8,246 nucleotides of DNA from Acidobacteriota bacterium. GTDB lineage: Bacteria; Acidobacteriota; UBA6911. Shown here one piece after another: positions 1-6,306 of the stretch (position 1 is the first letter of the stretch; each line of letters begins with the position of its first letter). The translations under genes and the position numbers were made by a program. The stretch spans positions 1-8,246 of the forward strand of contig JAIRVC010000154.1 of assembly GCA_031254095.1 (NCBI GenBank), in the 5' to 3' direction. The notes beneath the pieces were generated by a model. That model saw nothing but the letters and a program-made list of their open reading frames with translations, did no database searches and was not told the origin of the DNA.

Positions 1-542
1 CTGATCGCGTTTACAGATTCCAGCTCTATTACGCGAATCCCGCCGTCTTCAGAAATAAGGCTGATAATTGTTTTCTGCGCGGTCGCGCCGGGCCCTGTGA
101 CAATGTTCTGTGTTTCGGCGCTCATCAGTTTTCCTGCGACGGTTCCCGACGGCGTTCCGACCTCGATCCCCGCGCCGCGAATCTGGTTCAGGAAATTTAC
201 GATTCCCGCGACCGAACGCAGATCAACGGGCATTTCCGCGAGCCGTCGGTCAACGGGCGCAACGGAGTCGTATGTAACCCCGCCGATTTGTCCCTTGCCG
301 AGATCAAGAACCGTCAGAGATTTAAGCACATCGTTCAACTGCGAACCGGGCAGCTGGATTTCCACGCTCTGCGAGCCTTTCACCGGCCCGCGGTGTTCAA
401 AAAATCCCATGCCGTTTTTGTAGAGTTCGACGCTGCGCACCGGCAGCGGAACAGGTTCATCCGCCCGCGCTTCATGCGCATGAAAAGTCGCGCACAGCGC
501 GAGAAGAATGATTGCTGAAATACGCAAACGCAATCCGGACAT
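1..542 (-). CDS. DUF4139-like exported protein, N-terminal part (runs off the left edge)
   Basis: An open frame without a stop runs from an ATG at 542 to the window edge and gives 180 codons of N-terminal sequence. A strong ribosome binding site (GGAGG, then TGAAATTT before the ATG) fixes the start. Residues 1-27 form a signal peptide: Arg residues, then a hydrophobic stretch (IILLALC), ending in an A-R-A signal peptidase I-type site before D28. The mature part begins with SVELYKNGMGFFEHRG and continues with LNDVLKSLTVLDL and GGVTYDS. This pattern belongs to large exported proteins usually labelled DUF4139 domain-containing, related to the mucoidy inhibitor A/YlpA-like group. Their biochemical role is not established, so none is assigned. 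The C-terminal bulk, including any DUF4139 domain proper, lies outside the window. The gene is divergent from the helicase gene, with a gap of about 107 bp. The coding call is very secure, the family call moderately so. Confidence 0.85.
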   Translation of the reverse strand, partial: MSGLRLRISAIILLALCATFHAHEARADEPVPLPVRSVELYKNGMGFFEHRGPVKGSQSVEIQLPGSQLNDVLKSLTVLDLGKGQIGGVTYDSVAPVDRRLAEMPVDLRSVAGIVNFLNQIRGAGIEVGTPSGTVAGKLMSAETQNIVTGPGATAQKTIISLISEDGGIRVIELESVNAI

Positions 543-649
543 AAATTTCACCTCCCAGAGACTATTCATAAACTATAACGGTCATACGGGAAATTCCTTA
601 GGGAAAAATAAATATCCGGGTTAAACTCCCATTTTCAGCGGAGCGCGGT
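543..649. promoter_or_regulatory. Divergent intergenic region between the exported-protein gene and the helicase gene
   Basis: This AT-rich gap must carry the promoter of the minus-strand gene and probably that of the helicase. AT-rich -10-like stretches (around 570-580 and 606-614) exist on both strands, but no convincing -35/-10 pair was found, so no hexamers are assigned. The last part contains CGGAG at 639-643, a plausible ribosome binding site for the TTG start at 650. No inverted repeat strong enough to call an operator was seen. Confidence 0.4.
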
Positions 650-2584
650 TTGCGTAAGGAAATTGAACAGATACTAAGTCCGGGCGGGGCCATTGCCGAA
701 AGTCACCCGTTTTACGAACATCGTCCCGGCCAGGTGCAAATGGCCCTGGCTGTTGCCGGCGCCATAAAAACCGGCCGCCATCTTTGCGTCGAAGCCGGAA
801 CCGGCACCGGAAAAACGCTGGCCTACCTGCTTCCCGCCATCTTTTCCGGAAAGCGCGTCGTGATTTCCACCGCGACCAAGAATCTACAGGAACAGCTCTT
901 TCAAAAAGATATTCCGTTTCTTGAAAAGGCACTGAAACGGAATTTTTCCGTCTGTTACATGAAAGGGCGCGGCAATTATCTATGCCTGAACAGACTGGAG
1001 ACGATTCAGAACGCCGCGTATCTTTTTTCGCCTCACGACCCCGCGTATCTGAAAAAAATTAAAAGCTGGGCGCGGCAAACGGAAACCGGCGACCGCGCGG
1101 AACTCGCGACCCTGCCGGAAAATCTCACGCTGTGGCAGCACATCGACGCCCGCCGCGAAACATGCGAGGGACGAAAATGCCGGAATTTTGAAAACTGCTT
1201 CGTTACACGGGTGCGTCAGCGGGCGCTTGAATCGGATATCGTTATAGTCAATCACCATCTTTTCTTCGCCGATCTCGCTTTGCGCCGTGAGGATTTCGGT
1301 AAAGTGCTGCCCGATTATTCCTGCGTTGTTTTTGATGAGGCGCATGAAATCGAGGACGTTGCGACGCAGTATTTCGGCGTCCGCATAAGCAATTACCGGC
1401 TGGGCGAATTCCTCCATGACGCGCGCGCCGCGCTTGCGGAAACCGGCGAAAGTTCGGAGCTTTTTTCCCGCGAGCTTGACAGGCTGACGGAATACGTCAA
1501 GGCATTTTTCGCCTGTTTCTGGGGCAAAGAAGGGCGCTATGTCATGCGGCCTTCGGGCGGCGGATCGGGCGCCCGGCGCGGGCCGGCGGGCTGCGGCAAT
1601 CTGGATGAAGCTTACAAAAATCTGCGCGTTCAGATCGGCGCCGCTCGCATGGCGTTTGAATGTCTGCCGGTGAAAAACGACAACACCGAAGCGCTGATCC
1701 GGCGGGCGCGCGAAATGGAAAGCGAACTGGCTGAAATTCTGGAATCGGAATCAAATGAATACGTTTACTGGTACGAAATCCGGGGGCGCGGCGTTTTTCT
1801 CCAATCCTCGCCTATCAATCTCGCGCCGGCGCTTTCAGGGAAACTGTTCGCCGAGGCGGATTGCGTGGTTTTGACTTCGGCGACGCTCTCCACCGGAGGA
1901 GATTTTTCTTTTATCCGTACACGGCTTGGGATCGAAAACGCCGAAGAACTGATAGTTCCGTCTCATTTTGATTTCGTCCGGCAGGCGATTCTCTATGTTC
2001 CCCGCAATATTCCGGAACCGCGCGAAGCCGGATGGTGCGAAAGCGCGGCGGCTGAGATCAGGGCGCTTCTTGACGCCAGCCGGGGACGCGCCTTTCTGCT
2101 TTTCACCAGCTACGCGCAGATGCGGCAGGTCTATGAATCTTTGCGGGATGTGGTTGAGTTCCCTCTTTTGATGCAGGGCGAAAAGAGCAAATTCCGGTTG
2201 CTTGAGGAGTTTCGCGGCACTCCGGGCGCGGTGCTTTTCGCCACCAGCAGTTTCTGGCAGGGCGTGGACGTGCAGGGCGAACAGTTAAGCTGCGTTGTGA
2301 TAGACAAGCTTCCGTTCGCGGTTCCAAACGATCCCGTCGTCGCGGCGCGAATCGGCCGGATTAACGAAACAGGCGGGAACGCTTTTTACCAGTATCAGAT
2401 TCCGGCGGCTACAATTCTTTTGAAACAGGGCATAGGGCGGCTTATCCGAAACCGGACGGATCGCGGCATTCTGGCCATTCTGGACAAGCGTCTGGTGACA
2501 AAAAGCTACGGCCGCGCGTTTCTTGAGAGTCTGCCTCCTGCGCCGATGACGCATGATCAGGCAGAAATTCGCCAATTTTTATAA
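650..2584 (+). CDS. dinG: DinG/YoaA-family ATP-dependent DNA helicase (XPD-like, Fe-S)
   Basis: A 644-residue superfamily 2 helicase of the DinG/YoaA/XPD group, which unwinds DNA 5'-3' during repair or R-loop processing. Motifs in order: Walker A EAGTGTGKT (48-56); motif Ia STATKNLQEQ (73-82); the Fe-S domain with C112, C172, C177 and C183 (C-x59-C-x4-C-x5-C); NHH at 201-203; the DEAH box (229-232); SATLSTGG (410-417); motif V around FATSSFWQGVD (530-540); and motif VI QGIGRLIRN (593-601). All four cluster cysteines are present, so the protein should bind 4Fe-4S. The length matches E. coli YoaA (about 636 aa) better than DinG (about 716 aa), and there is no N-terminal exonuclease domain. The start is TTG at 650, with CGGAG 6 nt upstream. 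A glycine-rich loop (302-316) interrupts the arch region. The symbol is used in the broad family sense, and yoaA is an equally fair name. Confidence 0.95.
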   Translation: MRKEIEQILSPGGAIAESHPFYEHRPGQVQMALAVAGAIKTGRHLCVEAGTGTGKTLAYLLPAIFSGKRVVISTATKNLQEQLFQKDIPFLEKALKRNFSVCYMKGRGNYLCLNRLETIQNAAYLFSPHDPAYLKKIKSWARQTETGDRAELATLPENLTLWQHIDARRETCEGRKCRNFENCFVTRVRQRALESDIVIVNHHLFFADLALRREDFGKVLPDYSCVVFDEAHEIEDVATQYFGVRISNYRLGEFLHDARAALAETGESSELFSRELDRLTEYVKAFFACFWGKEGRYVMRPSGGGSGARRGPAGCGNLDEAYKNLRVQIGAARMAFECLPVKNDNTEALIRRAREMESELAEILESESNEYVYWYEIRGRGVFLQSSPINLAPALSGKLFAEADCVVLTSATLSTGGDFSFIRTRLGIENAEELIVPSHFDFVRQAILYVPRNIPEPREAGWCESAAAEIRALLDASRGRAFLLFTSYAQMRQVYESLRDVVEFPLLMQGEKSKFRLLEEFRGTPGAVLFATSSFWQGVDVQGEQLSCVVIDKLPFAVPNDPVVAARIGRINETGGNAFYQYQIPAATILLKQGIGRLIRNRTDRGILAILDKRLVTKSYGRAFLESLPPAPMTHDQAEIRQFL

Positions 2585-2767
2585 GGCAACCCCCAAACGA
2601 CGGATAGGGACGGAAATGGACAGGCGGATGCGGAGTAGCCCTGACGCCCAAAACTACAGGGGCATTCCGAGCGAGATAAAAACAAACTAATACCCATTTT
2701 CCATTCAATCGCCTATAACTTCATTCAGAAGTTACCCTCCAAGATGGTTCACGGCGAACTTTTCTGA

Positions 2768-2795
2768 CCACTGATCACTAACCACTGACCACTGG
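2768..2795 (-). repeat. Four-unit heptamer tandem repeat
   Basis: On the plus strand the four units are CCACTGA, TCACTAA, CCACTGA and CCACTGG. On the minus strand the consensus is TCAGTGG. Units differ at one to three positions. The array directly abuts the GC hairpin that starts at 2795. It resembles in form the short tandemly repeated heptamers known from some bacterial genomes. A related heptamer family (TTAGYGG) makes up the palindrome at 7081-7120. Confidence 0.75.
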
Positions 2796-2816
2796 CCGCC
2801 GTGAGGCGGCTTGTTT
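2795..2816 (+). terminator. Possible intrinsic terminator (GC hairpin with T-rich tail)
   Basis: A perfect 6-bp stem GCCGCC/GGCGGC closes a GTGA tetraloop and is followed directly by TTGTTT. This is a weak but recognisable intrinsic terminator for plus-strand transcription from the helicase gene, whose stop lies about 210 nt upstream. The distance and the short T tract limit confidence. It could instead be part of a repeat element, because the 12-mer TTGTTTCCAGCA that starts at 2811 also follows the hairpin in the panB leader. Confidence 0.4.
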
Positions 2817-3224
2817 CCAGCAAGTTTTGTTGCGTTCACTTTTCCAAATGAGGCGGGGTTGTTCAATGCTCCCGAAGGTTTGACCCGGAGACCGCTTGCG
2901 CGTTTTGTCGCCCGGTTTTGCCTTCCGTATTTCAAGTCAGTCAGCTTCATATTTCACACCACGTAGATTTGAATTTGTAGGGATGCTGTTTTTAAGCGCC
3001 CCGGATGCCAACTGAACTACCCGCAAAATACCAACAATTCAAATAGCGCGTAAAGACGAATAAAAACAAAAACGGGGAAATATCAGCATGGATATTGCTG
3101 GTTAATGTATTATGAAAAGGCTGTAAACATGTGTATTTATTGATGTTTCAGGCGGACTGCGCGCATTAATGCCGCATGGTTATTGGTGGTTGGAGACGAA
3201 AGAAGACGGAAGAAAACAAGAAGT

Positions 3225-3299
<75 letters not shown>

Positions 3300-3315
3300 A
3301 CACGATACGGGCAAT

Positions 3316-3344
3316 AAACTAACAGTAACGGCTTGTGTTGTCAA
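3316..3344 (-). promoter_or_regulatory. Sigma-70-type promoter of the tRNA-Asn gene
   Basis: On the minus strand a perfect -35 hexamer TTGACA (3344-3339) is followed, after exactly 17 nt, by TAGTTT (3321-3316), a moderate -10 box. The -10 ends 16 nt before the 5' end of the mature tRNA, which gives a short 5' leader for RNase P to remove. The perfect -35, ideal spacing and position make this a good call, although the -10 matches the consensus at only three or four positions. Confidence 0.65.
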
Positions 3345-3418
3345 TGAATCATATTGAATTTTTTTAATATTTACATGTCTGGAGCTTATGCGCGCGTCGC
3401 GCCCTGCATTCCGGGCTG

Positions 3419-3446
3419 TTGCACTTTTACCGCGTCCTGTTAGAAT
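3419..3446 (+). promoter_or_regulatory. Candidate promoter of the panB operon
   Basis: TAGAAT (3441-3446) is a good -10 match (5 of 6 to TATAAT). TTGCAC (3419-3424) lies 16 nt upstream as a partial -35. Transcription would start near 3453 and leave an untranslated leader of about 97 nt before the panB ATG. This is the best plus-strand promoter candidate in the gap between the tRNA promoter and panB. A weaker alternative is the TATAAC at 3522-3527, but it has no recognisable -35. Confidence 0.45.
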
Positions 3447-3473
3447 AATTGCCTGCCGACTGGAGCCGACGGT

Positions 3474-3500
3474 GGCCCGGAACGGCGGGCCTGTTTGTTT
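3474..3500 (+). terminator. Terminator-like hairpin in the panB leader
   Basis: GGCCCG (3474-3479) pairs with CGGGCC (3486-3491) around a 6-nt loop, followed by TGTTTGTTT. If the promoter near 3441 is used, this all-GC stem with a T-rich tail sits inside the leader, about 50 nt before panB, and could act as an attenuator. If transcription starts further downstream, it could simply end upstream transcripts. No anti-terminator partner or leader peptide was identified. Confidence 0.35.
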
Positions 3501-3549
3501 CCAGCATGGTTTATAACAGGCGTCTTACTCGAAAGGAGAGAAGATAGCC

Positions 3550-4467
3550 ATGCCTTCGAAATCTGCTTCTGTTTCTTCAAAAGTCAGCATACATACGTGG
3601 CAGTCAAAGAAAGTTCACGGCGAAACGATTACTATGATGACCGGGTACGACTTTCCTACCGCCTCGGCGCTTGACCGTTCCGGCATCGACGGCATCCTGG
3701 TCGGCGATTCACTGGGAATGGTCGTGCTGGGATACGACAATACTCTGCCGGTAACCATGCAGGATATGCTGCATCATTGCCGCGCCGTCGCGCGCGGCGC
3801 TTCTCGCGCGCTTCTGGTGGGCGACCTGCCATTCATGTCTTACCAGGCTTCGACTGCCGAAGCGGTGCGCAACGCGGGCAGCCTCCTGCAGAAAGGCGGG
3901 ATGGACGCTGTTAAGCTGGAAGGCGGACGCGAACGCGCCGCCGCCGTAAGGGCTATTGTCTCCGCCGGCGTTCCCGTTATGGGGCATATCGGCCTTACGC
4001 CGCAAAGCGTGCATCAACTCGGCGGATGGAAAGTACAGGGAAAATCGGCGGGAGCCGCCCGGCGGCTGCTTGAGGACGCGCTGATCCTTGAAGACGCCGG
4101 CTGTTTTTCAATTGTGATTGAAGCTGTTCCCGGGGAACTGAGCCAAATGATTTCCGAGCGGCTGGTAATTCCAACAATCGGCGTTGGCGCAGGCATCGGT
4201 TGCGACGGCCAGTTGCTGGTAGCGCATGACGTGCTTGGGCTTTTTGACCGTTTCACGCCCCACTTCGTCAAAAAATACGCGGATCTTTTTTCGCAGATGC
4301 GGCAGGCTTTCGGCGAATATATAGACGATGTAAAAGCGCGGCGCTTTCCTGCGCCGGAGCACTCCAATTCCATGGATCCACAGGAATATCGCGATCTTGT
4401 GAGAGAAATTGAAATGCTGGAGGCTGAACTGGAATCGGAAGAGAATCACTCCAACAGGCTGCATTAA
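3550..4467 (+). CDS. panB: 3-methyl-2-oxobutanoate hydroxymethyltransferase
   Basis: PanB moves a one-carbon unit from 5,10-methylene-tetrahydrofolate to 2-oxoisovalerate, giving ketopantoate, the first step of cytoplasmic pantothenate synthesis. The 305-residue protein shows the family signature throughout: TGYDFPTA (31-38), LVGDSLGM with the metal-binding D53 (50-57), TLPVTM (65-70), GDLPFMSY with metal ligand D92 (91-98), KLEGG with K122 and E124, GHIGLTPQSV (145-154), GGWKVQGKS (158-166), the catalytic-type E191 in IEAVP, and GVGAGIGCDGQ (211-221). A ribosome binding site AAGGAG (3533-3538) precedes the ATG by 11 nt. The enzyme is about 40 residues longer than E. coli PanB (264 aa): roughly 10 extra at the N terminus and a charged, helix-like tail after about residue 275. 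It is the first gene of the operon, 40 bp before the reductase gene. Confidence 0.97.
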   Translation: MPSKSASVSSKVSIHTWQSKKVHGETITMMTGYDFPTASALDRSGIDGILVGDSLGMVVLGYDNTLPVTMQDMLHHCRAVARGASRALLVGDLPFMSYQASTAEAVRNAGSLLQKGGMDAVKLEGGRERAAAVRAIVSAGVPVMGHIGLTPQSVHQLGGWKVQGKSAGAARRLLEDALILEDAGCFSIVIEAVPGELSQMISERLVIPTIGVGAGIGCDGQLLVAHDVLGLFDRFTPHFVKKYADLFSQMRQAFGEYIDDVKARRFPAPEHSNSMDPQEYRDLVREIEMLEAELESEENHSNRLH

Positions 4468-4507
4468 TCAGCGTTTCCTTAAGATAGGCGCTCTGGATAT
4501 ATAAACC

Positions 4508-5437
4508 ATGCGGGTAACTTTTTGGGGAACCGGGGCGATGTCCTGTTTATTCGCCGCGCGTTTTGCGCTTTCAGGTGTCGCCAAAATTATTATGCTTGGA
4601 ACCTGGGCGGAAGCTGTTCGCGCCATTCGACGCAACGGAATTCGCATTGATGACGCGGCGGGAACAAGAATCGCCCGTGTTGACGCGGAGTTTTACGACG
4701 CGCCCGCGCCGGCGGCGGATCTTGCGATTGTGCTTGTAAAATCGTGGCAGACGCAGCGCGTTGCCGCGCGGCTCGAAAAAAATCTTAAACCGTGCGGCTC
4801 GGCGTTTTCGCTGCAAAATGGCCTGGGCAATATAGAGGCGCTCGGCGGCCGGGCTTTTCCCGGCGTTACATTTGAGGGCGCGACGCTGATTGCTCCCGGA
4901 CATGTCGCGCATCGCGGAAGCGGGATGACGCATATCGCGGGGCCGGAACGGGCGGCGGAACTGTTTCGCCGCGCGGGTTTCGAGGCGTACGAATGCGCTC
5001 CGGAAAATGCGGAAAGCCTGATCTGGGGAAAACTCGCGGTTAACTGCGGCATAAACGCTTTGACGGCGTTGCGAGGCGTTCGTAACGGGGAACTCCTGAA
5101 ACAGGGAAGCGCCGCCGCCCTGATGGAAAAAGCGGCTCAGGAATGCGCGGCTGTCGCCCGTGCCCGCGGCGTGGAACTGCCTTATGCCGATCCGGCGGCC
5201 GAGGTTCGCGAAACGGCGCGCAGGACGGCTGAAAACATGTCTTCAATGCTTAGCGATATTTTGCGCGGCGCGCCTACGGAGTGCGACGCCATTAACGGCG
5301 CGGTTGCGCGCGAGGGAGCGCGTCTCGGCATTCCGGTTCCGGTCAACAACGCGCTATGGAGGGCTGTGCGCCTGAAAGTAAATGCCCAAAGGAAACGCTG
5401 CTCTGCAAAAAACAAACGGTATGAAATATGCGTGTAA
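4508..5437 (+). CDS. panE: Ketopantoate reductase family protein (2-dehydropantoate 2-reductase)
   Basis: This gene is predicted to reduce ketopantoate to pantoate with a nicotinamide cofactor, the second step of the pathway. The 309-residue protein starts at its Rossmann strand (MRVTFWGTGAMS; G7-x-G9-A-M-S12). Family landmarks follow: VKSWQT (77-82), QNGLGN with N104 (103-108), GATLIAPG (125-132), WGKLAVN with the catalytic-type lysine K175 and N179 (173-179), NGELL (193-197), ENMSSML (242-248) and PTECDAINGA with E258 (256-265). These match the E. coli PanE active-site residues N98, K176 and E256. Position 12 is Ser where the classic motif has a third Gly, and the loop after strand 2 reads LGTW rather than carrying the usual NADPH-binding Arg. 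No Shine-Dalgarno is evident before the ATG. The last 10 bp overlap panC. The position between panB and panC makes the pathway assignment strong. Confidence 0.92.
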   Translation: MRVTFWGTGAMSCLFAARFALSGVAKIIMLGTWAEAVRAIRRNGIRIDDAAGTRIARVDAEFYDAPAPAADLAIVLVKSWQTQRVAARLEKNLKPCGSAFSLQNGLGNIEALGGRAFPGVTFEGATLIAPGHVAHRGSGMTHIAGPERAAELFRRAGFEAYECAPENAESLIWGKLAVNCGINALTALRGVRNGELLKQGSAAALMEKAAQECAAVARARGVELPYADPAAEVRETARRTAENMSSMLSDILRGAPTECDAINGAVAREGARLGIPVPVNNALWRAVRLKVNAQRKRCSAKNKRYEICV

Positions 5438-6267
5438 CTGAAAACATTCATGAATTGCGAACCATCCGCCGTGCCATGCCCGGCGTTTTCGGCCTGATTC
5501 CAACCATGGGGTCGCTTCACGACGGGCACGCCGCTATTATTCGGCGGGCGCGGCTTGAATGCGATCATGTCGGCGTGAGTATTTTCGTTAATCCGGCGCA
5601 GTTCGGCCCGGAAGAAGATTTGGCAAAATACCCGCGCGCGCTCGAAAATGATCTGGCGCTACTTGAAAGCCTGGGCGTTGACGCGGTTTTGACTCCGTTT
5701 CCGGAAAATGTATATCCTCCCGGTTATCAGACATGGATTACGGTGGAGAATGTTTCAAAGCCGCTTGAAGGCGCCGCCCGTCCCGGTCATTTTCGCGGCG
5801 TCGCAACGGTGGTAGCCAAACTCATAAATATTTTCACGCCTGACAGGGCTTACTTCGGCCAGAAAGACGCTCAACAGGCCGCTGTGATCAGGCGCATGGC
5901 CGAAGACCTGAATTTTGACGTGGATATTGTTGTTTTGCCCATTGTCCGGGAAGCCGACGGACTTGCGATGAGCAGCCGCAACGCCTATTTAAACGCCGAT
6001 GAGCGCAAGGCGGCGCCAGCTCTGTATCGGGCTTTGTCGGCGGCAAAAGCAAGGTTTGAAACCGGCGAGAAAAACGCGGACATGCTGAAAGCCGCCGTAA
6101 TTGAAACGCTCTCCGCGGAACCGCTTGCCGATGTGCGGTATGTGTCTGTCGCGGACCCGGATACAATCGAGGAACTGCATGAAATCCGCGGCGGCGCTCT
6201 TCTTTCCGCCGCCGTGATTATTGGAAAGACGCGGCTGATTGACAACATTCTTTTAGAGAAACGCTGA
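5428..6267 (+). CDS. panC: Pantothenate synthetase (pantoate--beta-alanine ligase)
   Basis: PanC joins pantoate to beta-alanine with ATP through a pantoyl-adenylate, giving pantothenate. The 279-residue protein has the complete family pattern: PTMGSLHDGH with the HxGH nucleotidyl-transferase signature at H31/H34 (25-34), SIFVNPAQFGPEEDL (51-65), YPR (68-70), GHFRGVATVV (120-129), the FGQKDAQQ loop (143-150), IVREADGLAMSSRN with the SSRN form of the KMSKS-like motif (172-184), and a C-terminal beta-alanine-binding domain (about 185-279). Length and start are normal for the family. The gene begins inside the end of the reductase gene, sharing the bases ATGCGTGTAA, and has no Shine-Dalgarno sequence. 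Its translation is therefore probably coupled to the reductase. The stop is 39 bp before the preferred start of coaX. Confidence 0.97.
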   Translation: MRVTENIHELRTIRRAMPGVFGLIPTMGSLHDGHAAIIRRARLECDHVGVSIFVNPAQFGPEEDLAKYPRALENDLALLESLGVDAVLTPFPENVYPPGYQTWITVENVSKPLEGAARPGHFRGVATVVAKLINIFTPDRAYFGQKDAQQAAVIRRMAEDLNFDVDIVVLPIVREADGLAMSSRNAYLNADERKAAPALYRALSAAKARFETGEKNADMLKAAVIETLSAEPLADVRYVSVADPDTIEELHEIRGGALLSAAVIIGKTRLIDNILLEKR

Positions 6268-6306
6268 TTAAGCTTAATTAATAAGCGCTTCCTTGTGAGA
6301 CGCGAT

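Larger units (their letters stand above)
2585..3224. other. Gene-free intergenic region with short repeats
   Basis: About 640 bases with no convincing protein gene. It holds a weak hairpin (AACTTC/GAAGTT at 2717-2733), the heptamer array at 2768-2795, a GC hairpin at 2795-2810, a tRNA D-arm-like stretch on the minus strand (3006-3024), a small hairpin at 3084-3100 and the 10-bp palindrome GCATTAATGC (3163-3172). A 72-codon minus-strand frame (2950-2732) is open, but it lacks a good ribosome binding site, runs through the heptamer array and looks like a read-through of repeat sequence. The stretch 2960-3220 is more AT-rich than the coding DNA and may carry an untranslated or promoter element, but nothing there could be identified. 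Confidence 0.5.

Noticed and set aside
980..1417. Minus-strand open frame of 145 codons within the helicase gene
   Set aside because: It is antisense to the Fe-S domain and DEAH region of the helicase, and it has no ribosome binding site or family motifs.
6295..6306. GTG start for coaX at 6295
   Set aside because: No ribosome binding site precedes it, and CoaX proteins begin just before the DIGNT motif, which fits the ATG at 6307.
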